Source of the DNA: Streptomyces qinzhouensis
GTDB taxonomy: Bacteria; Actinomycetota; Actinomycetes; Streptomycetales; Streptomycetaceae
Assembly (NCBI RefSeq): GCF_007856155.1
Contig: NZ_CP042266.1
Coordinates: 1,736,001 to 1,800,000 of the forward strand
Direction of reading: 5' to 3'
DNA: 64,000 nt
Of this stretch, positions 1 to 6,512 are shown piece by piece. The notes under the pieces are model-generated. The model saw nothing but the letters and a program-made list of their open reading frames with translations, did no database searches and had not been told where the DNA came from. How positions within the stretch are numbered: position 1 is the stretch's first letter; every line of letters starts with the position of its first letter. The translations under genes and the position numbers were made by a program.

Positions 1-1625
1 GGCCGCGGGCCGCGCTGGACATCCTGGAGCCGGTCCTCGCGGCGCTCGGCGCGGCCCACCGGGCGGGCTTCGTCCACCGGGACGTCAAACCGGAGAACGT
101 CCTGATAGGGGACGACGGCCGGGTCAAGGTGGCCGATTTCGGACTCGTCCGTGCCGTCGGCTCGGTGACGAACACCACCGGCAGCGTCCTCGGCACGGTC
201 TCCTACCTCGCGCCGGAACAGATCGAGGACGGCACCGCCGACACCCGTACCGATGTCTACGCGTGCGGGGTGGTGCTGTACGAGATGCTCACCGGCGCCA
301 AACCGTATACCGGCGATACCCCCGCCCAGGTGCTGTACCAGCATCTGAACGGCGCGGTTCCGGCGCCGTCGGCCGCGGTTCCCGGGCTCGCCCTGGAGCT
401 GGACGAGCTGGTGGCGAGCGCGACCGCGCGCACACCCGGCGTCCGCCCTCACGACGCGGTGGCGCTGCTGGCGCAGACCCGGTCCGCCCGGGCCGCCCTC
501 GGTGACGAGCAGCTCGACCTGCTGCCGCCGGGCGCCCGGGAGACCGGTGACGAAGCGTCCGCCGCGAGCGGCGGCCGGTCCCGGCGGACGGGCTCCGAGG
601 AGCGTACGGACGTCATTCCGCGGACCTCCGGGGTCCTCCCCGACGAGCAGCGGGTCCAGCACACGGCCAGACTGGCGACACCGCCGCTGCCCCCGGCCGG
701 GAGCGGCCGCCCGGGGCGCCGCGACCTCCCCCGGCTGCCGCGCCGGGGCGTGATCACGATCCTGGTGGCGGTGCTCGCGGTCTTCGGCGTCGCCGGCGGG
801 GTCTGGTACATCAACTCGGGGCAGTTCACCCGGGTCCCCGCCGTGATCGGCAAGACCGAGGCCGAGGCGAAGAAGCGCGTCGAGAGCGCCGGCCTCGGGG
901 TGAAGGGCGTCCGGCGCGAGTTCAGCGACACCGTCGAACGGGGCTCCGTCATCGGCTCCGACCCCGCGACCAACGAGCGCATCCGGGGCAACGGCTCGGT
1001 GACGCTCGTCGTCTCGCGCGGTCCCGAGATCGTCCGGGTGCCGTCCCTCAAGGGCGTACCGCTGGAGAAGGCGGAGGAGCAGCTCCGCAAGGCCGGTCTC
1101 GCGCCCGGTGTGGTCTCCCGGGAGTTCAGTGCCGAGGTCCCGCAGGGCGCGGTGATCCGTACGGATCCGCCGGCGGGCGCCGGGCGGAGTCCCGATACTG
1201 CGGTCGCCCTGGCCGTCAGCAAGGGCGCGCCCGTCGAGGTGCCGGAGGTGACGGGCGATCCGGTCGCCGAGGCGAGGGCCGCGCTGGAGGGGGCCGGATT
1301 CGAAGTCGCCGTCGCCGCCGAGCAGGTCAACTCCCCCGAGCCGGCGGGCGCGGTCGCCCGCCAGTCGGCCCCCGAGGGCACCCGGCTGGCCACCGGCGAC
1401 ACGATCACCCTCACGGTCTCCAAGGGCCCCCGGATGGTCACCGTCCCCGATGTCTCCGGCGCCTCCGAAGGCGACGCCCGGCGGGATCTGGAGGCGGCCG
1501 GCTTCGAGGTCAAGGTGGAGAAGACCTTCCCCTATCTCGGGGACCGGGTCGCGAGCCAGTCACCGTCCGCCGATGAGCGGGCCCCCGAAGGCAGCAGGGT
1601 CACCATCACACTGAAGGGGCTCTGA
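1..1625 (+). CDS. Ser/Thr protein kinase with four PASTA repeats (5' end outside window)
   Basis: Membrane-bound eukaryotic-type Ser/Thr kinase of the PknB class; such kinases sense muropeptides or lipid II through PASTA domains and phosphorylate growth and division proteins. The open frame runs in from before base 1: the catalytic loop HRDVKPEN is read at 75-98 and the DFG motif at 135-143, so the P-loop lobe lies outside the window and an apparent start at 129 is internal. A charged juxtamembrane linker follows the kinase domain, then one membrane helix (about 750-812), then four extracellular PASTA repeats of about 65 residues up to the stop. The last repeat ends the protein (ITLKGL). Seen: motifs, helix, repeats. 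Inferred: ligand. Other PASTA kinases in the genome cannot be excluded as closer to pknB. Confidence 0.95.
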   Translation, partial: PRAALDILEPVLAALGAAHRAGFVHRDVKPENVLIGDDGRVKVADFGLVRAVGSVTNTTGSVLGTVSYLAPEQIEDGTADTRTDVYACGVVLYEMLTGAKPYTGDTPAQVLYQHLNGAVPAPSAAVPGLALELDELVASATARTPGVRPHDAVALLAQTRSARAALGDEQLDLLPPGARETGDEASAASGGRSRRTGSEERTDVIPRTSGVLPDEQRVQHTARLATPPLPPAGSGRPGRRDLPRLPRRGVITILVAVLAVFGVAGGVWYINSGQFTRVPAVIGKTEAEAKKRVESAGLGVKGVRREFSDTVERGSVIGSDPATNERIRGNGSVTLVVSRGPEIVRVPSLKGVPLEKAEEQLRKAGLAPGVVSREFSAEVPQGAVIRTDPPAGAGRSPDTAVALAVSKGAPVEVPEVTGDPVAEARAALEGAGFEVAVAAEQVNSPEPAGAVARQSAPEGTRLATGDTITLTVSKGPRMVTVPDVSGASEGDARRDLEAAGFEVKVEKTFPYLGDRVASQSPSADERAPEGSRVTITLKGL

Positions 1626-1690
1626 GCCGGATCCCCGGCAGCGGAACCGGCCGTCTCGTACGGCGACGCGGAAGGACACCAGGAACACCT

Positions 1691-2572
1691 ATGCGCAATC
1701 CCGTCGGCGGCCATGTTCCCGTGGCCGGCGGACTCGCCACGACCGGACTCGGGTACGCCCGTGAGATCGGGGCCGAGGCCGTGCAGGTCTTCGTCGCCAA
1801 TCCGCGGGGCTGGGCGGTGCCGGACGGGCGTCCGGCACAGGACGAAGCCTTCCGGGAGCAGTGCGCCGCGGAGGGGATATCGCCCTGGATCCACGCGCCC
1901 TATCTGATCAACTTCGGTTCGCACACCGAGGAGACCGCGCTCCGGTCGGTCACGTCCATGCGGCACTCGCTGCGCCGGGGCCGGGAGATCGGGACCCGGG
2001 GCGTGGTGGTGCACACCGGCTCGGCGACCGGCGGCCGCTCCCGGGAGACGGCGCTGGCCCAGGTCAGGGAGTTGGTGCTGCCGCTGCTCGACGAACTGAC
2101 CGAGGACGGCGATCCGATGCTGCTGCTGGAGGGGACGGCGGGCCAGGGCGCGTCGCTCTGCTCCCGGGTGGCGGATTTCGGCCCGTACTTCGAGGCCCTG
2201 GAGTTCCATCCCCGGCTCGGTGTCTGTCTCGATACCTGCCATGTGTACGCGGCCGGGCACGATCTGGCGGCGCCGGGCGGAATGTCCGAAACGCTGGACG
2301 CGCTGGTGGCGACGGTGGGCGAGGGCCGGCTCAAGCTGGTCCACGCGAACGACTCCAAGGAAGCCAGTGGCGCCCACAAGGACCGTCACGAGAACATCGG
2401 CTCGGGGCATATCGGTGCGGAACCGTTCCGGGAGCTGCTGCGCCATCCGGCGACCGAGGGCGTACCGCTGATCATCGAGACACCCGGCGGCCAGGAGAAG
2501 TACACGGCGGACATCGCCCTGCTGAAGAAGCTGCGGGAGCGGAGCCCCGAGGGCGGTCGGGCGGGCGTCTGA
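1691..2572 (+). CDS. nfo: Endonuclease IV (AP endonuclease, Nfo family)
   Basis: Base-excision repair enzyme that cuts 5' of abasic sites using a three-zinc centre in a TIM barrel. The 293-residue protein has the family landmarks in order: N-terminal GGHVPVAGGL, the LLLEGTAGQG segment carrying the zinc-ligand Glu, LDTCHVYAAGHDL, HANDSKEASGAHKDRHENIG, GHIG and the C-terminal IIETPGG. Length is usual for the family. The ATG at 1691 is preceded by AGGAACACCT, a modest ribosome site. It follows the kinase by 65 bases on the same strand, so co-transcription is possible but not shown. Alternative: a TIM-barrel sugar isomerase relative, unlikely given the complete metal-site motifs. Confidence 0.95.
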   Translation: MRNPVGGHVPVAGGLATTGLGYAREIGAEAVQVFVANPRGWAVPDGRPAQDEAFREQCAAEGISPWIHAPYLINFGSHTEETALRSVTSMRHSLRRGREIGTRGVVVHTGSATGGRSRETALAQVRELVLPLLDELTEDGDPMLLLEGTAGQGASLCSRVADFGPYFEALEFHPRLGVCLDTCHVYAAGHDLAAPGGMSETLDALVATVGEGRLKLVHANDSKEASGAHKDRHENIGSGHIGAEPFRELLRHPATEGVPLIIETPGGQEKYTADIALLKKLRERSPEGGRAGV

Positions 2573-2742
2573 ACGGGGCCACCGCCGGGCTGCGCCCCCT
2601 GAACAGCACTCCTGCACCCGGCACCCCGGCCGACACCCCGCACGGCACCCCGACACCCCGCGCGGCAGGCAGTACGCGACACTCGGTCCACGCCCTCAGG
2701 TGACACGAGTAAATTCATCGGCCGAAAGAAGGCCCCGGGCCG

Positions 2743-3375
2743 TCAGAGCTCGGGGCCGTCGCCCGGTTCCTCCTGGTAGGAGTATCGCTGCTCCCGCCAG
2801 GGGTCTCCGACGTTGTGATACCCCCGCTCCTCCCAGAAGCCGCGGCGGTCGGCCGTCATGTACTCGACGCCGCGCACCCACTTGGGCCCCTTCCAGGCGT
2901 ACAGCTGCGGTACTACCAGCCGTAGCGGAAAGCCGTGCTCCGCGGTGAGCAGCTCACCGTCCTTATGGGTGGCGAAGATCGACCGCTCCGAGACGAAGTC
3001 GGCGAGCCGCATGTTCGCGCTGAATCCGTACTCGGCCCAGACCATGACATGGGTGACATCGGCGGCGGGCGGCGCCAGCGCCGCGATCGTCCGGGCGGGC
3101 ACCCCACCCCATTCGGCCCCCAGCATGCTGAACTTCGTCACGCAGTGCAGATCGGCCACGACCGTCGAGAACGGCAGCGCCGAGAACTCCTCATGGGTCC
3201 AGCAGCGCTTGCCGCCGTCGGCCGTGGCACCGAAAACCCGGAACTCCCAGCGCTCCGGACGGAACTTCGGAACCGGTCCGTAATGGGTGACCGGCCAGCC
3301 GCGCTGAAGCCGCTGACCCGGCGGAAGCTCGGATTCCACTGCTTCTCGGCGACTCCTGTTGTCCGGCTGACCCAT
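2743..3375 (-). CDS. Molybdopterin-dependent oxidoreductase (sulfite oxidase/YedY-like)
   Basis: About 210 residues forming a single oxidoreductase molybdopterin-binding domain of the sulfite oxidase fold. The segment ADLHCVTKFSMLGAEW contains the conserved Cys expected to ligate molybdenum; downstream FPLRLVVPQLYAWKGPKWV is the characteristic substrate-side region. No Tat signal or haem domain is visible, so it appears cytoplasmic, unlike periplasmic YedY/MsrP. Start is ambiguous: ATG 3375 (MGQPD) has GGGAG close upstream, ATG 3384 (MGDMG) has no clear site; 3375 is given. It is divergent from bfr. Substrate unknown; sulfite or oxidised-Met reduction are possibilities only. Confidence 0.85.
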   Translation of the reverse strand: MGQPDNRSRREAVESELPPGQRLQRGWPVTHYGPVPKFRPERWEFRVFGATADGGKRCWTHEEFSALPFSTVVADLHCVTKFSMLGAEWGGVPARTIAALAPPAADVTHVMVWAEYGFSANMRLADFVSERSIFATHKDGELLTAEHGFPLRLVVPQLYAWKGPKWVRGVEYMTADRRGFWEERGYHNVGDPWREQRYSYQEEPGDGPEL

Positions 3376-3535
3376 GTCTCCCATGGTGACAGACCGGGAG
3401 GGGTGGTGATGACCGGGTCTGGGTCGATTCGGGCAACTCCTACTAAGGAGGCACTTACTGGACGGCTCCCGATGGCGATGCGAGGATGCGCGCACCTGGC
3501 CCACACCCACCACTCCTGTGGAAGGAGCCGCTGCG

Positions 3536-4015
3536 ATGCAGGGCGACCCCGAGGTCATCGAGTTTCTGAACGAGCAGCTCACCGCCGAGCTGACCGCCAT
3601 CAACCAGTACTTCCTGCACGCCAAGATGCAGGAGAACTTCGGCTGGACCAAGCTCGCCAAGTACACCCGCGCGGAGTCCTTCGACGAGATGAAGCACGCC
3701 GAGGTACTGACCGACCGGATCCTCTTTCTCGACGGTCTGCCGAACTACCAGCGGCTGTTCCATGTCCGGATCGGCCAGAGCGTGACCGAGATGTTCCACG
3801 CGGACCGCCAGATCGAAGTGGAGGCGATCGACCGCCTCAAGCGGGGTGTGGAGGTGATGCGCGCCAAGGGGGACATCACCTCGGCGAATATCTTCGAGTC
3901 GATCCTGGAGGACGAGGAGCACCACATCGACTACCTCGACACTCAGCTGGCACTGATCGACAAGCTCGGGGAGCCGCTCTACATCGCGCAGCTGATCGAG
4001 CAGCCGGAGGGCTGA
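3536..4015 (+). CDS. bfr: Bacterioferritin
   Basis: Iron-storage 24-mer subunit, 159 residues, normal length. All di-iron ferroxidase ligands of the family are present in register: Glu18, Glu51, His54, Glu94, Glu127 and His130. The haem axial Met52 is also present (DEMKHAE), so this is a haem-binding bacterioferritin and not a ferritin. Start chosen at ATG 3536 because GAAGGAG lies 8 bases upstream; an in-frame GTG at 3518 lies ahead of that ribosome site and is rejected. It is convergent with bfd (stops 37 bases apart), the ferredoxin that reduces its haem to release iron. The 160-base region to the divergent molybdoenzyme gene must hold its promoter. Confidence 0.97.
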   Translation: MQGDPEVIEFLNEQLTAELTAINQYFLHAKMQENFGWTKLAKYTRAESFDEMKHAEVLTDRILFLDGLPNYQRLFHVRIGQSVTEMFHADRQIEVEAIDRLKRGVEVMRAKGDITSANIFESILEDEEHHIDYLDTQLALIDKLGEPLYIAQLIEQPEG

Positions 4016-4052
4016 CCCGCCCGTCCGGACCCGGTCGGCCGCCGCCTGGAGG

Positions 4053-4409
4053 CTACGCGGCCTCTCCCAGCCCCGCGCCCCCACCGGGCACACCCGGAAC
4101 ACCGGGCACACCGGGAATCCCCGGCACCCCGGGGACACCGGGAACGACGGGAGCGGCGGGTACGGGAGCGACGGCGCCCGCCCCGGACCCTGGGTCCGTG
4201 ACGGCCGTCAGCGCGGGCCGGCCCTGGTCGATCAGCTCGCGCCGGGGGCAGCTCCCCCGGCCGAGGATGGACTGGATCGTCCGGACGCACGAACCGCAGT
4301 CGGTGCCCGCCTTGGAGGCCGAGGCGATCTGGCGGGGCGTACAGGCTCCCGCCGCCGCGTGGTCCTTGACCTGCTGTTCCGTGATGCCGAAGCATGAGCA
4401 GACGTACAC
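4053..4409 (-). CDS. bfd: Bacterioferritin-associated ferredoxin (BFD-like) with elastin-like tail
   Basis: [2Fe-2S] BFD domain with Cys4, Cys6, Cys38 and Cys41 (CSC ... CGSC), matching the family spacing. In other bacteria Bfd docks on bacterioferritin and reduces its haem so iron can leave. Start chosen at GTG 4409 because GGGAGG ends exactly 8 bases upstream; an earlier GTG at 4418 abuts that site. The domain fills about 65 residues; the remaining ~50 are unusual for the family: a short linker, then a Pro-Gly-Val repeat (VPGVPGIPGVPGVPGVPG) encoded by 9-base units, ending GGGAGLGEAA. An iron box lies about 105 bases upstream, so iron repression is likely. Confidence 0.9.
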   Translation of the reverse strand: MYVCSCFGITEQQVKDHAAAGACTPRQIASASKAGTDCGSCVRTIQSILGRGSCPRRELIDQGRPALTAVTDPGSGAGAVAPVPAAPVVPGVPGVPGIPGVPGVPGVPGGGAGLGEAA

Positions 4410-4514
4410 GCGGTTCACCTCCCGATGGCCTGTTGGGGTCCGGTGCGCCGGGTGCCGTCCGTCCGGGACGGAACCCTGGGGCTGCTGCCCTTTCCGACGC
4501 AATCGACCCGATTC

Positions 4515-4533
4515 ATCGGTGAGGCTAACCTAA
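4515..4533 (-). promoter_or_regulatory. Iron box (DmdR/IdeR-type operator) upstream of bfd
   Basis: The 19-mer ATCGGTGAGGCTAACCTAA matches the actinobacterial iron-regulator consensus TTAGGTTAGGCTAACCTAA at 16 of 19 positions, including the whole right half. It lies 105 bases before the bfd GTG with no other start nearby, so Fe(II)-DmdR repression of bfd is the natural reading: bfd would be induced when iron is short and stored iron must be released. Confidence 0.75.
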
Positions 4534-4564
4534 CCTTACCTGGCTCGGCGAGCGGACAAAACGG

Positions 4565-4599
4565 AGTGGGGCGCGGATCACAAGGATCCGCGCCCCACT
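4565..4599 (-). terminator. Intrinsic terminator downstream of aroH
   Basis: Perfect 15-bp stem (arms 4565-4579 and 4585-4599) with a 5-base loop. On the minus strand it is followed by CGTTTTG, a U-run, so it terminates aroH transcripts, whose stop is at 4688, before they reach bfd. Confidence 0.85.
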
Positions 4600-4687
4600 G
4601 TCGTACGAAGGCGTCAGAAGGCCTACGAAGGATGTCCGGGCGACGCGTACGAGGGACGTACGGTCACCGGCCGGTCACCGGTCCCGG

Positions 4688-6040
4688 TCACTGGTCCCGG
4701 TACATCTCCGCGACCAGGAACGCCAGGTCCAGGGACTGGCTGCGGTTCAGCCGCGGGTCACAGGCCGTCTCGTAGCGCTGGTGCAGATCGTCGACGAAGA
4801 TCTCGTCGCCGCCGCCCACGCACTCGGTGACATCGTCGCCGGTCAGCTCGACATGGATACCGCCGGGGTGCGTACCGAGCCCCTTGTGGACCTCGAAGAA
4901 GCCCTTGACCTCGTCCAGGACGTCGTCGAAGCGACGGGTCTTGTGACCGGAGGCCGCCTCGAAGGTGTTGCCGTGCATGGGGTCGGTCACCCAGGCGACG
5001 GTGGCACCGGACGCGGTGACCTTCTCGACCAGCTCGGGGAGCTTGTCCCGGACCTTGTCGGCGCCCATCCGGACGATGAAGGTCAGCCGGCCGGGCTCAC
5101 GCTCCGGGTCCAGCCGGTCGATGTAGGTCAGCGCCTCGTCGACGGTGGTCGTCGGGCCCAGCTTGATGCCGATCGGGTTGCGGATCCGGGCGGCGAACTC
5201 GATGTGCGCCCCGTCGAGCTGGCGGGTGCGCTCACCGACCCAGACCATATGGCCCGAGGTGTCGTAGAGGTGTCCGGTCCGCGAGTCGGTCCGGGTCAGG
5301 GCGCCCTCGTAGTCGAGGAGCAGCGCCTCGTGGGAGGCGAAGAACTCCACCGCGCGGAACTCGGCCGGGTCGGTGCCGCAGGCCTTCATGAAGTTGAGCG
5401 CGTTGTCGATCTCCCGGGCGAGCTGCTCGTAGCGCTGGCCGGACGGGGAGGACTTCACGAAGTCCTGGTTCCAGGCGTGCACCTGCCGCAGATCGGCGTA
5501 GCCGCCGGTGGTGAAGGCGCGGACCAGGTTCAGCGTCGAGGCGGACGCGTGGTACATCCGCTTCAGCCGCTCCGGGTCCGGGATCCGCTCGGCCTCGGTG
5601 AAAGCGAAGCCGTTGACGGAGTCGCCGCGGTAGGTCGGCAGCGTCACGCCGTCGCGGGTCTCGGTGGGCTTGGAGCGCGGCTTGGAGTACTGGCCGGCGA
5701 TCCGGCCGACCTTCACGACCGGGACGGACGCGGCGTAGGTGAGCACGGCGCTCATCTGGAGCAGCGTCTTCAGCTTGGCCCGGATATGGTCCGCGGAGAC
5801 GGCGTCGAAGGCCTCGGCGCAGTCACCGCCCTGGAGGAGGAACGCCTCGCCCCTGGCGACGGCGCCCATGCGCGCCCGGAGCTGGTCGCACTCGCCCGCG
5901 AAGACGAGCGGCGGATAGCTTTCGAGCTCGGCGATCACATCGCGCAGAGCCTCGGCATCCGGGTACTCGGGCTGCTGCGCCGCGGGCAGGTCTCGCCAGG
6001 TGTTGCCACCGGGAGTGGTGGTCTTAGCGTTCACGGTCAC
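4688..6040 (-). CDS. aroH: 3-deoxy-7-phosphoheptulonate (DAHP) synthase, class II
   Basis: First enzyme of the shikimate pathway: phosphoenolpyruvate plus erythrose 4-phosphate to DAHP. 450 residues, the usual length of the plant/actinobacterial class II family. Visible: NTWRDLPAAQQPEYPD at the N-terminus, the metal-site Cys region FLLQGGDCAEAF, the long conserved KPRSKPTE and GTNPAEFR-like blocks, HFEWVGERTR-like WVGERTRQLDG, and the C-terminal SLDLAFLVAEMYRDQ. Start taken as GTG 6040; GTG 6034 two codons in is possible and neither has a strong ribosome site. It is divergent from the trp leader and trpEG, placing entry to aromatic synthesis beside the tryptophan branch. Confidence 0.96.
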   Translation of the reverse strand: MTVNAKTTTPGGNTWRDLPAAQQPEYPDAEALRDVIAELESYPPLVFAGECDQLRARMGAVARGEAFLLQGGDCAEAFDAVSADHIRAKLKTLLQMSAVLTYAASVPVVKVGRIAGQYSKPRSKPTETRDGVTLPTYRGDSVNGFAFTEAERIPDPERLKRMYHASASTLNLVRAFTTGGYADLRQVHAWNQDFVKSSPSGQRYEQLAREIDNALNFMKACGTDPAEFRAVEFFASHEALLLDYEGALTRTDSRTGHLYDTSGHMVWVGERTRQLDGAHIEFAARIRNPIGIKLGPTTTVDEALTYIDRLDPEREPGRLTFIVRMGADKVRDKLPELVEKVTASGATVAWVTDPMHGNTFEAASGHKTRRFDDVLDEVKGFFEVHKGLGTHPGGIHVELTGDDVTECVGGGDEIFVDDLHQRYETACDPRLNRSQSLDLAFLVAEMYRDQ

Positions 6041-6273
6041 ATCGCCAACAGTACGGGGTCGGCGCGGGGCGCCCGGTCCCCGCCCACCCAATGAGACGTA
6101 CTGTCCAGCATTCCGTCACATAAATCACACTGGGCCACAGTCGTATACAGGCGTTACGGCCTATCCACTGATTATCGGGGTTACTGATCATCAGGGTTTC
6201 GGCGGGACCGGCCGGGGCGGCGTGCGGCCCGGTACCGGTACCGCCGCGGCCGTACCCCCCGGCGGGTGTGCGC

Positions 6274-6279
6274 TACAGT
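6274..6279 (+). promoter_or_regulatory. Possible -10 box (TACAGT) of the trp leader
   Basis: TACAGT fits the HrdB -10 pattern and lies 7 bases before the leader ATG, which would put the transcript start at or very near that ATG, i.e. a leaderless leader peptide. No convincing -35 box is seen 17-18 bases upstream, so this is tentative. Confidence 0.4.
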
Positions 6280-6285
6280 CGCGGC

Positions 6286-6345
6286 ATGAATTCGACGCAG
6301 CACCGCACCCAGTGGTGGTGGACCGCTCATCCGGCGGCCCACTGA
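6286..6345 (+). CDS. trpL: trp operon leader peptide
   Basis: A 19-residue open frame, MNSTQHRTQWWWTAHPAAH, with three consecutive Trp codons, placed 168 bases before trpEG and just before a strong hairpin. This is the classical attenuator layout: low charged tRNA-Trp stalls ribosomes at the UGG run and prevents formation of the terminator. trp attenuators of this kind ahead of fused trpE(G) genes are known from Streptomyces. No Shine-Dalgarno sequence is visible upstream, consistent with leaderless translation. Confidence 0.9.
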   Translation: MNSTQHRTQWWWTAHPAAH

Positions 6346-6382
6346 CTGCGCGTTCCCAGCAGACGCAGCGAAGCAGACGACC

Positions 6383-6412
6383 AGGCCGCCCGAGGGGCGG
6401 CCTTCGTGTTTT
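6383..6412 (+). terminator. trp attenuator terminator hairpin
   Basis: Stem AGGCCGCCC / GGGCGGCCT (6383-6391 and 6395-6403) with a 3-base loop, then TCGTGTTTT. It lies 38 bases after the trpL stop and is the expected attenuator. Upstream segments around 6345-6375 (GCGCG, CAGCAGACGCAG) could form the competing antiterminator; that pairing was not resolved by eye. Confidence 0.8.
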
Positions 6413-6512
6413 CGCCGTCCGCACCGCGCGGACACCGGCCGGCCCTCTCCCCCGCGGCTCCCGAAACGACGGCATGACCGCCGTCCGAGCCCCGCCGGAA
6501 GGAACCCCGTCC

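Noticed and set aside
3429..3460. Strong AAGGAGG and CTCCT/AGGAG hairpin before bfr, possibly a short gene
   Set aside because: No start codon lies at a workable distance after AAGGAGG; TACT/TTACT repeats may be an operator but nothing decisive supports it.
3191..4533. Long plus-strand frame across bfr and bfd
   Set aside because: Shadow of the high-GC third-position pattern of real genes on other frames; no family features.
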